In this document: in pieces, positions 12,336-22,854 of the stretch | Position numbering within the stretch: the first letter of the stretch is position 1 | How the letters are laid out: every line of letters starts with the position of its first letter | Assembly: GCA_943735955.1 (NCBI GenBank) | Contig: OX030967.1 | Location: 1,479,681 to 1,543,680 of the forward strand | Source: Piscicola geometra | Lineage: Eukaryota > Annelida > Clitellata > Hirudinida > Piscicolidae | Reading direction: 5' to 3' | Length of the DNA: 64,000 bases | Notes under the pieces: generated by a model | What the model was told of the DNA's origin: nothing | Database searches by the model: none | Seen by the model: the letters and a program-made list of their open reading frames with translations, nothing else | Program-made: the position numbers and the translations under genes

Positions 12336-15300
12336 GTATAAAGAGTTTAAGTATCCCACAGTGCCATTTTAATTCTAGGCATTGATCAATCAAATGTCAA
12401 AAAACTTCGGATAATTTATTTTTTTTTAGAATTTTAGACAATTTTAGATTCTTTGATTTTTTGGGCAACACTTATTTTTTAAAATAAAAGTTTTCAACCT
12501 TGTTCTAAAGGAGTTTGTCTGCAGGAATTTCGCATTGTGCTGCAAACAAAATGTTTTTATTGCGAGTTCCAGACTTCAAAACCTCCATTCTCCTCGACGA
12601 GTTCATCCAAAAACACATGCCTTTTTCGCGTTTTTACCTGGATACTGACTTATATTACAATTGGTCTTGGATTAGTAATAAACCAGGTTAGGTTTCATAA
12701 GTTTACAATGATTAGTTATTAGTTTACAGTTATTCAATAAAGCAATATTTTTGTTGTTTTTTGCCTATTGCTAGACAAATTCATATTTAAATAAAATTTA
12801 TGCAAACAATTTAATTACAAATAAGCTAATTAAAACTTGTTATAAAAGCGCACAAAAAAGAAAATAATCTAAAGGTGCACGTTTTCACAGTTGATAAATA
12901 CCAATTCAATCTTGACGACCACAATTCGACAAGAGAAGTCGCTTCAGCTACCATTAACGAAGACGGTCAGCTACAGGTCACCTCTATCACACGTGACGAC
13001 AAAATTATTCAATGGATATGCTCTCGCCCAAGTCTGCTTCTCAATGTTTAAAAATAAAAATTTTAATTGCGATTTTCTACATTTTCTACTAAAATAAAAA
13101 ATTTGTCAAAATAATATTTATTGTTATTATTGTTTTTATATAATATTTATTATTATTATTGTTTCATTATAATTTTTATTGTTATTGCTGTAGTTGTTAT
13201 TATTATTATATTCTGGCGAGCGGGTTGGTTTAGATAGTGAGTCGTTGAACCTGCAACTCAAAGGTTCTCAGTTCAAATCATAGCGCATTATAAACAGGCA
13301 TATTTATTTAGGAACAATAACTTAAAGTTAAATTGTGCAAAAAACTTGAAAAAGGAGATTGTCCTCAGCCTTCAGTGCAAATAAAGGATCGTTGCTACTA
13401 TGTAAGAGGACCTCAAAATTATACTTTCTTCGAGGCCTTGAGGGATTGCGCCACTGACGACGGCCACCTAGCTTCGCTCGATGGGGTGAGTCTGCATGAA
13501 GCTGAAATTAAATTGAGACAGATTTTGATACCTAAAGCTTCCTACTGGATTGGTATGACAAAGCTTTTGTGGCGTTGGTCCGAAAGTGGTGAGTGCATTC
13601 ATTTTAAGTGTCATACAAGCAAATTGTTGGGAAATAATTTAATTGATAAGTTTTAATTAGAGCTGTGCTTTAATCTGAGTTAACTTTCGATCAACACGTT
13701 TATCAATTAATGCCGTTAAAAAATGTAACGCCGATAAATATTTTAATGAATTTCTTAAAAACTAACGCATGAAAAAAAATTTACGCATTTTAAATGTATC
13801 AAAATTGAACTGTTTTTTTGCTGTGTTAGGTACATTGTCAAAAAGTGAACACAAAAACTCTCGTAATTTAATGAATGGTATAAGTTTCATTTCATCAAAA
13901 TCTTCTCATTCCTTGTAGATTTGCAACAGAACTTTTAAGCGGTGATAAATACGTAACATGTTCAATACTATTGACAATAGTGTTACTTGCACTTCAGAAG
14001 ATGATTCAGTTTATGTCATTCGTTAAAAAAATTTCTTGAACAAGAGCAAAGAAAGATTATTCAGAATATCCAATGTTTAAAAACTGCCGAATCATCAGAC
14101 ACCCCATTCAAAAATTTTTTAATGTTTTTAAAAATGAGAGTTGAAAAAAATAGGTGAAGAAAAGAAAACCTCCAAAACTATACAGCTTTCACTAAACAAA
14201 AGACTGCGAACATATGTAACTTCCAATTCTGAAGATGAAGATACCTCAATGATTACTAAGTCAATCATTCAACGTATTAGAACAGAATATTAAAAATTCT
14301 TTAAGCCTTGGCTTGTTTGGTGACAATAACATAAAGGAACCAAACTTGCAGTAAAGTACTTGTTATCTCCTGAAAGTACATTTTCATGTGAACGTTTATC
14401 GGAAACATGTAGAAAAACTTGTTTTACATTTGCATTTTTTGGTCAGTTATAGATTCATTTTTTTTATTCAAATGTAGATTACTTTTATAAATATATTCTG
14501 ATGAAATTTCGATAGTTTCTTTTACATTGAAAAAAATAAAATACTATTTTATAATCATTTCAAATATGCTTAAAACATGCGTTAAAACACGATTAACTTT
14601 CGATTTAGATTAACGGAGATTTACATATTTAATTGTGGAACAGCTCTAATTTTTATGATAATTTTTATAATCAGAGATTCAAAAAATCAAAATCAAAAAT
14701 ATAATTTCTAGAACAAAATATTCACCCAGAAGTGATCGAGTACAATCGCTGGAGGTGGGGCAAGATTTGGTGGGCTCACTGCTTGTCAGTTTACACGGAA
14801 TACCACAATGGACTCAGCACTTGGTGTGATTGTGGCTGCTCGGACGCTAACCCGTCCATTTGCATGAAAAAACTTGACGAAAGTACCAAGAACGGTGTCT
14901 CCAGCACATCTGCCGGTCTTCGACTTTTCTTTACCTTTGACCAATAAAAAATACTTTTAGTTATAGAAAAACCATTAGAAGAGTCAATTTAATACTTTCA
15001 AAGTTGGATTTTTGTTTTCAACAAAGCTTAATAAAAAATAATATCAGAATCCCGTTTTTCTTCAGTTACCTTCACGTTTCTCTTGATAGTGGGGTGGGTG
15101 CTTGCAGGAATATTTCTCATTACAGTGATTCTCTTGATCGTAAAAGTAGCGAATAACAAGGGATCCAGGTACTGTTTGTTTACAAAGTAACTTATCATTT
15201 TTTCAGTATGGTTTTTCATTCTTTTGAAGCTGATATTTAATAAATATAAATTATTTATCAAAATTTCCATATTTATCAAAATTTCCATATTTATCAAAAT

Positions 15301-16250
15301 TTCCATATTTATCAAAATTTCCATATTTATCAAAATTTCCCTATTTATCAAAATTTCCATATTTATCAAAATTTCCATATTTATCAAAATTTCCATATTT
15401 ATCAAAATTTCCATATTTATCAAAATTTCCATATTTATCAAAATTTCCATATTTATCAAAATTTCCATATTTATCAAAATTTCCATATTTATCAAAATTT
15501 CCATATTTATCAAAATTTTCATATTTATCAAAATTTTCATATTTATCAAAATTTTCATATTTATCAAAATTTTCATATTTATCAAAATTTTCATATTTAT
15601 CAAAATTTTCATATTTATCAAAATTTCATATTTATCAAAATTTCCATATTTATCAAAATTTCCATATTTATCAAAATTTCCATATTTATCAAAATTTCCA
15701 TATTTATCAAAATTTCCATATTTATCAAAATTTCCATATTTATCAAAATTTCCATATTTATCAAAATTTCCATATTTATCAAAATTTCCATATTTATCAA
15801 AATTTCCATATTTATCAAAATTTCCATATTTATCAAAATTTCCATATTTATCAAAATTTCCATATTTATCAAAATTTCCATATTTATCAAAATTTCCATA
15901 TTTATCAAAATTTCCATATTTATCAAAATTTCCATATTTATCAAAATTTCCATATTTATCAAAATTTCCATATTTATCAAAATTTCCATATTTATCAAAA
16001 TTTCCATATTTATCAAATTAAAAAATTTAATTCCAGTCAAAAAAAGGTCTCCAAAAGAGTCTTTATGAAAAAGTAAAACCTTTTTTTAGCATTTGGTACA
16101 TAAAAGATATTTTAATAAAAAATTTAAATAATGTTTTAAAATCTTCGAAACAGTAGAATGCAAGTTCCGATCGGCAAAGACAGTGCAAACTTCTACGAGA
16201 GGCCAAGTTTCAACCCTGAAGAAGAAGTTTATACGGAGCTGGTGAACTAG
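12220..16250 (+). CDS. Membrane receptor with two C-type-lectin domains (7 exons)
   Basis: Joining seven exons in phase (12220-12335, 12511-12686, 12891-13031, 13328-13588, 14712-14915, 15066-15168, 16154-16250) gives about 365 residues. The order is a hydrophobic signal peptide, lectin domain 1 (exons 1-3), lectin domain 2 (exons 4-5), one hydrophobic helix (exon 6) and a ~35-residue tail (exon 7). Topology is therefore type I at the cell surface. The classical sugar-binding EPN/QPD and WND triplets are not evident, so calcium-dependent sugar binding is doubtful. The tail ends PEEEVYTELVN, an acidic YxxL motif. Introns hold a SINE, a hAT element and an 18-bp minisatellite. Uncertain points: the exon 2 and exon 4 acceptors, and whether exon 3 instead runs to its stop at about 13050 in a secreted form. 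Ligand and exact family are unknown. Confidence 0.75.
12511..12686 (+). CDS. Lectin receptor exon 2: first lectin domain
   Basis: With an acceptor at CTAAAG|GAG the phase matches exon 1 and gives SLSAGISHCAANKMFLLRVP and then a YYNWSWISNKP block, the usual 'C..g..L..v' and W-x-W positions of a C-type-lectin fold. The donor is CCAG|GTTAGG, phase 1. A nearer AG at 12524 gives the wrong frame. Confidence 0.68.
12891..13031 (+). CDS. Lectin receptor exon 3: end of first lectin domain
   Basis: The acceptor is TTTTCACAG. The phase fits exon 2 and the exon ends with IIQWICSRP, the closing cysteine of the domain. The proposed donor CCAA|GTCTGC (phase 1) is weak; without it the frame stops about six codons on. 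Confidence 0.65.
13040..13327. other. Lectin receptor intron 3
   Basis: AT-rich intron with (TTATTA)n text at 13100-13210 and a SINE at 13215-13300. Confidence 0.5.
13215..13300 (+). repeat. tRNA-derived SINE family B, partial
   Basis: GAGCGGGTTGGTTTAGATAG followed by 'cctgcaactcaaaggttctcagttcaaatc' keeps the order of a tRNA A box and B box. Relatives lie at 17487-17650, 17812-18055 and 30225-30380. Confidence 0.65.
13328..13588 (+). CDS. Lectin receptor exon 4: second lectin domain, first half
   Basis: Encodes DCPQPSVQIKDRCYYVRG, then FFEALRDCATDDGHLASLDG and SYWIGMTKLLWRWSESG, the standard C-type-lectin order (C, CY, A..C...g.LA, WIG, W). The donor AGTG|GTGAGTGC is near consensus, phase 1. 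Acceptors at 13327 and 13354 both keep phase; neither has a strong pyrimidine tract. Confidence 0.8.
13659..14647. mobile_element. hAT element in lectin intron 4, degraded
   Basis: Ends AGAGCTGTGCTTTAATC and (reverse complement of the right end) AGAGCTGTTCCACAATTAAA. Both sides abut AATT. The interior keeps a broken piece of the hAT dimerisation domain near 14345-14410 ('LAVKYLLSPESTFSCERLS'). About 989 bp. Confidence 0.75.
14712..14915 (+). CDS. Lectin receptor exon 5: second lectin domain, second half
   Basis: The acceptor is AATTTCTAG. It encodes WRWGKIWWAHCLSVYTEYHN and then a cysteine-rich STWCDCGCSDANPSICMKK, the closing part of the domain. Two donors in the same phase are possible, 14894 (AACG|GTGTCT) and 14915 (GCCG|GTCTTC). 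The extra cysteines replace the usual WND sugar-binding triplet. Confidence 0.78.
15066..15168 (+). CDS. Lectin receptor exon 6: transmembrane helix
   Basis: The acceptor is TTTTTCTTCAG. The exon encodes FLLIVGWVLAGIFLITVILL, a strong single-pass helix, followed by a basic stop-transfer stretch VKVANNK. The donor is CCAG|GTACTG, phase 2. Confidence 0.8.
15236..16017. repeat. 18-bp minisatellite in lectin intron 6
   Basis: About 43 copies of ATTTATCAAAATTTCCAT with few variants; a block near 15515-15620 has TTTTCAT instead of TTTCCAT and one unit has CCCTAT. Because 18 is divisible by three and the unit lacks stops, long false frames run on both strands. Confidence 0.95.
16154..16250 (+). CDS. 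Lectin receptor exon 7: cytoplasmic tail with acidic YxxL
   Basis: The acceptor is CGAAACAG; the phase fits exon 6. The exon encodes 31 residues ending FNPEEEVYTELVN and a TAG stop. Acidic residues plus YxxL resemble the hemITAM of mammalian CLEC receptors (acidic run, G, YxxL), which recruits Syk; it could also be a YxxPhi endocytic signal. Confidence 0.72.
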
Positions 16251-16807
16251 GGCTCCGTGTTTCCAAAATGTTTAATGACATTCAAATTTGTGAAAAAACG
16301 AATTATTCGATTCATAAAAAGATAAAATACACTGCATTAATTCATTTGAAGCCAATTGAAAAAATCTTTTTCTATCCATGACTATTCAATTTAAATTGGT
16401 TCATATTTCAACTATTCTTTAAATACAATTTTATTAAATTTTCAATTAATGTGAAATTTTCCTTTTTTAAACTCTTTTTATTTTTAAACTTTCATTCTTT
16501 TATTCATTCTCTATTTTTTTATTTTATACGTAAACGTAGAACTTTCAGCGGATTTTTTTACCAATTTCGGCTGGGTGAGATAAAATTGTTAAGAGATATC
16601 CAAATAAGCAGAGCCCCATGTATATTTAGTCGCTAGGGCTCAACGTTCTGATTTCCCCCAATAATTTGTTATAGAAATTAGTTTTTTTATGTTGAAATAT
16701 TCCAATTACTAATTTTTATTTTGAATTTAAGCATAAATTGTTAATTATCCTTGTTATCTTTCTATATTTCGTTGAAGTTATTTTTTATTGTGTGTATTTG
16801 ATAAGCG
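16251..16807. other. Region after the lectin receptor stop
   Basis: AT-rich. A possible ATTAAA polyadenylation signal lies at 16433-16438. No other gene recognised. Confidence 0.4.
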
Positions 16808-17310
16808 TAGAGGTTGGACCGCGTGGCCGCGAGACTCTCAAAGGAACGGAAATAAAAATAAAATCGGGAATGGGGAAAATCGAGAACCGGAAATAGAACG
16901 GGAATCAACATTCAAATTGGAAACGGAAAAAAAACGAAAACAAAATTTTTGGCATTAAAATAATTCCTTATAATACAGACATATTTTAAAAACCTATGGT
17001 TGTATTTGTAGAATAAAAATTACAATAAAATTTGTATTTTTTATTCGCAATTTAGGAGAATAAGAATGTTTAAAAACCCCTTTTTCAAGTCTTTGATGAA
17101 TTATGAAGGAAGAAGAAAATTCAGAAAAGGATAACTGTACAAATATTCAAAATTACGTTCTACAAAAATTGAAGAGTATAAGATGTTCAATTTATTGGAG
17201 TAAAATGAACAGTTTTTAAATACTACAAAAAGTAGCAAAAATTTTGTTCCGTATATCTGTAAGTTATATTCCCTGTGAATTGCCTTTTTCAACATGTAGT
17301 TGTTTAATCC
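16808..17310 (-). mobile_element. hAT family 'TAGAGGTCGGAC' element, partial copy
   Basis: Starts TAGAGGTTGGACC and then has 'cgggaatcaacattcaaattgg' type text, the reverse complement of the right end of the elements at 20143-21852 and 27928-33265. Interior text at 17140-17290 matches 20600-20730 in reverse complement. The other end is lost. Confidence 0.65.
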
Positions 17311-17375
17311 ATCAATCAATCACAACTATTTCTATAGCACTTTTGTCGAATTCAAAAGCGCTTTCAAATAAATTT
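17311..17375 (-). repeat. LINE 3' tail fragment
   Basis: (ATCA)n followed by 'tatagcacttttgtcgaattcaaaagcgctt', the reverse complement of the tail type seen at 8470-8578. Confidence 0.5.
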
Positions 17376-17486
17376 GTTAAAATTAAGTTTAACTTTCGAC
17401 TAGAGTTCTGCACGGAAAACCTTTCTTCGGGAAACTGCGAGAATTTCACGAAAAAGGGAACTTTTTGGAAGGTATTTGCGGAAATA

Positions 17487-17650
17487 GAAATGGGGAGCGG
17501 TGATGGCTTAGATGGTAGACGTTAGACTTGCGACTCAAAGGTTGCCAGTTTGAATGATCTCTGATGAGCAACCGTGAACTATCATATACCTAGTATAAGT
17601 ACCATTGTAACATGGCCTGCGTCTGTCAGGCTGTGAATAATACAGACCAT
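17487..17650 (+). repeat. tRNA-derived SINE family B
   Basis: GATGGCTTAGATGGTAGACG (A-box like) followed by AAAGGTTGCCAGTTTGAATG (B-box like) and a shared tail. It is inverted relative to the copy at 17812-18055. Confidence 0.7.
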
Positions 17651-17811
17651 AAAAATAATAATAAATGTTATAGAAACTTAACTTAATTACATAAAACTTG
17701 GGAATGTAGTAACCGGGAAGCGAAAGCAACGTTTTTGAATTACCATTGGAGGCCTACTTATTTTTGTTCTAAATCTAATTCTAAGTAGCTGAGCCCTCAC
17801 AATTCTTTTTT

Positions 17812-18055
17812 TTAGTCTATATCGTTCACAGCTTGACAGACGCAGGCCATGTTACAATGGTTCTAGGAACCATGGTCCTTATGCGCCGAGACGCCACTCC
17901 ACACGACGTACACATCTTTCAATGCATACGTCGCAAACACCGCATCATATACACTAGGTATATGATAGTTCACGGTTGCCTATCAGGGATTCGAACAGGC
18001 AACCTTTAAGTGGCAAGTCTGACGTCTACCATCTAAGCCATCCCCGCTTTTGCAG
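17812..18055 (-). repeat. tRNA-derived SINE family B, fuller copy
   Basis: On the minus strand it starts GCGGGGATGGCTTAGATGG and has a good B box, GTTCGAATCCC. The tail holds 'gacagacgcaggccatgtt'. With the plus copy at 17487 it makes an inverted pair about 160 bp apart. Confidence 0.75.
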
Positions 18056-18393
18056 ATTCATGTCTATAAGGTTCCGACATGACGTCATCACCATCACTGA
18101 TAACATGAAAATAAAATGTATTTAATATTAGTTTTACTAGTTATATTATTCAATTCAATTAAATTCAATTCAAAAATGATTTATTCAGCAAATTAACAAG
18201 GTAAATTTCTAAGAGACCCGAAGTATACACTTGTTGGGCCACCCAAACAAAAATTACAGAAAAATGGATTAATATACTCAATAATCACAAAAATAATTGA
18301 AACGAAAATTAAATTCAATGTAAACAAAATTTATATTAACTTTCCATTAATAATCAAACTTTTATAAAAATATAAAAACTAAAAGTACTCAGA

Positions 18394-19290
18394 TTATAAT
18401 AGATTTTTATTAGACTGATTGGTCAAAATAACATTTATATATGAATAGACAAATAGAAAACTATTACGGAAAAAAATTGAATTAATTAACTTGTAAATTA
18501 TATCCTTATATGAACCTAGTGACAATGAATTTTCAGCATGTATTGGCAATCTATCCCAGTAATGCATCATTGAGTATATAACAGAATTAATAAACAAATT
18601 TGATCTAGGTTTATTAAAATAGAAAGAAAAATTATATCTTAAAGGCCTAGTACTATGGTTACAAAATGTTGTAATTTGATGATAGAGCAATTGAAAATAA
18701 TTTAATTTATAAATTTTATAGAAAAGAATCAAGAAAAAAACAATGTGTAGCTGATTTATACTTAAAACATTTGCCATACTGTAATAATTACTAATGTGAT
18801 CGAACTTATTTAATTTAAACAAAATACGCAGAAAAAAGTTTTGACTTAGACTTAATAAATGAAGATTTGATTTTGAGCTACAACCCCAGACAGGAATGCA
18901 ATAAGTTAAGTAAGGAAAAATAAGGGAATTATATAAAGTCATTGAGATAAATATAGGAAACTTGAATCTTAAACGATAAATGATACCTAGATTTTATGAT
19001 AATTTGCTAGATAGGTACTTAATATGATTTAACCAGTTTAAGTTATCAGAGATAACAACACCTAAAAATTTTATAGAGTTTACTCTTTTAATCAATAAAT
19101 TATTTAGCAATATAGTTGGATGATAGACATCTGTACGAATTTTAGGACCAAAAAAAATGAACAAAGTTTTGTCCAATTTAATTCTTAGGTTATTAGAAAC
19201 AACCAAATCATAAACAGGAATTAATTCTTCATTGATAATAGATACTAATAACTCAAAATTAGTGTGTGAAAAAAGAAGAGTAGTATCATC
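18394..19290 (-). pseudogene. LINE reverse transcriptase end and C-terminal region
   Basis: Starts just at DDTTLLFSHTN (the catalytic YADD box cut by the LINE insertion), continues with VNSIKFLGVVISDNLNW (RT motif 7, FLG) and then a C-terminal 'LIFPYLTYCIPVWG' block. A frameshift near 18960 separates the two. Confidence 0.8.
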
Positions 19291-19976
19291 TCAGGTCAGG
19301 ATCTGTTAAGAACCACGTAAGCTAGTACAACCTGTGTCGTGGTCGAGTGGCCAGCGACTAAACTGACCCCCCCACCATCTTGTCACGATGAATCGGATTT
19401 TTTGGTGTGGAGGGTATCTGGGTTACCTAACAGCACGAAGATCAAAAACTGATAAAGGGCGGATGAACACATTTTTCGTGTCAACGACCAACCCAGGAAC
19501 ACTGGACAGGTGTTTTACCTGCACAGGATAGTAAGACATCCCCGCTCTACCACTAGTCCAGGGAAGCACCTTAGACAAGTGCTATTACCCCTTCAGTCTC
19601 CCAGCCAGGGTTACGGCCCTGCTGCCTTGCAAGTTAGGTTTTGGCTAATCAAAGGCTAAGGGAGTCAACCCTCATTTCAAATCCGGAGTCGGAGTCCCTA
19701 AGGCGGCTTAACTTTGCTCACAAAGTCATTCCGGCAACTCCTGCGACGCTGATGGTTCCAAGATGTATCGGCTTTGCCTTTCCCTTGGATTCACCACCAA
19801 GCGTCTGCTGCATGGGCTACAACTTACCTCCCATAGTAGTTTGCCTAAGCTTACGCCCTGGAGAAGTCACTCCAGCTTCGCTGAAAGCGTTGAAAAGACC
19901 TGACCAAAGCGTTTGATCTTGTGAGTAGGGATGGACTCTTCAACATTCGGCAAAGATTGGCTGCCCACCAAAGCTC

Positions 19977-20142
19977 TTGAGCGTGATAAAGTCGTTTCAT
20001 GACAATATGAAAAGCACTGTGCAGTATGATGGGTCGACATCAAGTGCTTTTGAAATCCGCAGTGGCGTCAAACAAGGTTGTGTTCTCGCTCCCACTCTCT
20101 TCGGCATCTTCTTCGCTGTTATGCTGAAACGTGCCTTTGGAG
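19977..20142 (+). pseudogene. LINE RT fragment (left of hAT insertion)
   Basis: FEIRSGVKQGCVLAPTLFGI followed by FFAVMLKRAFG, then the frame is cut by the hAT element. The continuation EGVYLHSRSDGSLFNLARL resumes at 21860. Confidence 0.85.
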
Positions 20143-21852
20143 TAGAGGTCGGACATGGACGATGTTTCATTCCCGGTCCCGTCCCGTTCCCGAATTTTGT
20201 TTTCTTGTCCCGTCCCGTTCCCGATGGGCCATCAGAATTTTGATTCCCGTCCCGTCCCGTTCCCGCAACTCGATTCCCGGTCTCGACCCATTTCAACAAC
20301 AAAAATTTTGTTTATTTATTTATTTTTGCTGCCGTTTTCACCGGTCCCAAACTTGCTAGTTCTAACATTTCTTAAAGTTCATTATTTGAAAGTCAGAAAA
20401 CATTTCTTTTTAAAAAATAAAAAAACAAAATTTAAATTTCAAATTATTTTTGAAATAAAAGTATTGAAGTTAGTCATTGTTTTTGAGTAATTCAATCAAG
20501 TCTTTATAGCTTTTCACAAGGGTTAAACCGTCAAAAGTTTAAGCTTTCAATTAAGATGATTTTGGGTCTGAAGTTAAACGACCACATGTTGACAAATTCC
20601 GTTCACAGGGAATAGAACTTGCAGGTATACTAAACAAAATTTTGGCTACTTCTTGTAGTATTGGAATTTTTTTTACTCCAATAGATTTAACATCTTTATA
20701 ATTTTGGTGTGACGTAATTGTGAATATTTGTACAATTCATCCTCTTTTCCCTCGTTTATTATTATTAATTGCTCAATAATGTTAGAAATATGTTTTTTGA
20801 CATCATTCTTATTCTCCACAACTACACAAATGAAATCATTCGTATAATTTGATAGTAAAAAAATTTTATTATCATTTTTACGTTATAAAAATTAACGTAA
20901 AGGGTATAAATAACCATCATTTTTTTTCTCAACGTCACTGGAGCTTGGTCTGGCTGTACAAAATGGAATTAAATTTTCTCTAATGAAAGTCTTAGTATTT
21001 ATTTTTTTTCTTTCCCGAATTTTTTAAATATAATTTTTTTATACTGGGGGATGCAACAGACATGCTGCCATATGAATAAGATCAATGGGTGAACAGGCAG
21101 CTGAATGAATTAACGGGTAGCTGAGTCGGCAACGACTCTCGGCTTGACCAATAATGAAGGATCCTAGGTTCAAGTGCAACCAATGCTCTAATAACCCAAA
21201 GGCGCAAGTGAAAATATGCAGCCTAAGTGGCCTGGAAGCCCGTTCGGATAATACGCCACTATAATAATGCTTGTCATTATTATTAATAATGGGCATCTTT
21301 TTTTGTCAAAATGATCAACTGAGCATTCAACTGGAAATTAATAATTCAAATTCAAAGTACGAATTTATAAAATAAAAATAATATAACTGAACAGTTTGAT
21401 TTCATCTGACAAGTTTTCATCATTACCCATTTGTTCTAATTTTCCTAATATTTGGACTCGCCATAACAACTTCAAATGTAATGTTAGAGATTTTGATTTT
21501 GCAATGGTGACTTCGTTATACATTTCTATTGCACTTATTGTACTTATTTTAAATACGGAGTATCGATGAAATAGAGATTTCCATACTTAGGAGTCTGCTG
21601 AAGTATAATTGTTGAAAAATCCACACCCAATAACTTTTATTCCCGTTTTTCCCGTTCCCGATTTAAAAGTTGATTCCCGTTCTCGATTTTTCCCGTTTCC
21701 GATTTGAATATTGATTCCAGTTCCCGTTCCGAAAACCTATTCCCGGTTCCCGACTTTTCCCGTCCCGAAATTAATTTTCATTACCGTTCCCGCGGGAGTC
21801 CCGCAAGTACCTGCGGGTACCCAGTCGAATCGGGTACCCGGTCCGACTTCTA
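20143..21852. mobile_element. hAT-type element with 8-bp target duplication
   Basis: Ends are TAGAGGTCGGAC and, inverted, TAGAAGTCGGAC. The LINE host word CTTTGGAG is duplicated on both sides (20135-20142 and 21853-21860); the undamaged word is seen in the sister LINE copy near 10972. An 8-bp duplication is the hAT signature. Both termini carry runs of 'cccgttcccg'. About 1710 bp without a convincing transposase, so non-autonomous or decayed. A SINE lies inside at 21100-21290. Confidence 0.85.
21100..21290 (+). repeat. tRNA-derived SINE family A
   Basis: TAGCTGAGTCGGCAACG (A-box like) and AGGTTCAAGTGCAACC (B-box like), then a body ending 'gccactataataatgc' and a TTA-rich tail. Copies at 33380-33555 and 49672-49845 are inverted; a truncated one is at 37565-37620. 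Confidence 0.78.
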
Positions 21853-22139
21853 CTTTGGAGCATCAACAGAAGGTGTATATCTTCATTCCCGATCAGACGG
21901 TAGTCTTTTCAACCTGGCTCGTCTGAAGGCAAAAAGCAAATACGAAAAGTGACGATAAGAGACATGCTGTTTGCGGATGATGCAGCACTGGTCACCCACA
22001 CTGAAGCAGAACTGCAAAGACTGCTCGACAGGTTTTCCAAGGCATGAGAGGAGTTTAGTTTACAAATCAGCCTCAAGAAAACACAGCACGCCGAACGACC
22101 TCATATCACTATCAACAACTATACTCTGGAAACAACGAG

Positions 22140-22745
22140 GTGTTGGCGAGGGCAGCCATTTCAAGCATGACCACTCTTCTTCGTCAAAGACGTCTCCGAT
22201 GGTTAGGACATGTACGTCGGATGGATGATGGCCGACTTCCCAAAGACGTGCTATTCGGCGAGCTTGCCTCAGGTTGGAGAGCAACTGGCAGGCCATACCT
22301 TCGCTACAAGGACGTCTGCAAGCGCGATCTGAAATCTATAGAGATCAACGTCATCACCTGGGAATCGCTTGCTAAAGATAAAAGCAGATAGAGGCAAGCT
22401 GTGCGCATGGGACTAGAAGCGGGAAAGCAGGGATTCGTCGGCTTGCCAGTGAAAAGCGCTCCTGCAGAAAAGAAAAACAGCAGCCATCTACAAACAGCAG
22501 CCACCAACAATCAACAGCGAGCAACAACTAGAGGCGAGCAACAACCAACAGCCAACAATAAACCAGCAGCCAACAACAACCAAAAGAGAACAACAACCAG
22601 CAGCCAACAACAATCAGAAGAGAGCAACAACCAACAAACAACAACCAGCAGCGACAAAACCACAGCGAAAAGTTCTCCATCGGCGCAAGTCCATTGTCTA
22701 CCTAGACTGAAAGACGCCAACAATAATCATCTGCAAAAACACAAA
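22140..22745 (+). pseudogene. LINE family A C-terminal region and 3' end
   Basis: RRLRWLGHVRRMDDGRLPKD is preserved. An in-frame TAG near 22389 interrupts the frame, after which a Q/N/T-rich stretch (CAACA repeats) runs to the 3' end. Confidence 0.8.
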
Positions 22746-22854
22746 TATTAAAACAACAGATGAATTGATAAAATCATTAATAAAAATAGTAAACAATTAA
22801 GGACCCAAAATAGAACCTTAAGGAACACCTGAAGCAATAGAAGTCAGTTGAGAC

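Larger units (their letters stand above)
19300..22745 (+). mobile_element. APE-type LINE family A, broken copy inserted in another LINE
   Basis: 5'-leader at 19300-19920, a short RT block (19977-20142 and 21853-22030) split by a hAT element, and the C-terminal region with 3' tail (22140-22745). The endonuclease is missing. It interrupts the YADD region of the minus-strand LINE at 18150-23700. Confidence 0.82.

Noticed and set aside
12525..12722. Alternative lectin exon 2 frame starting at the AG at 12524
   Set aside because: It gives no lectin motif and the phase from exon 1 leads to an early stop; the acceptor at 12510 gives a proper lectin block.
15028..16040. Frames with NMEILI or SKFPYL repeats
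   Set aside because: They are translations of the intronic 18-bp array.
17812..18055. tRNA genes suggested by A and B boxes
   Set aside because: B boxes are good but no full cloverleaf or acceptor stem forms; several diverged copies with shared tails indicate SINEs.
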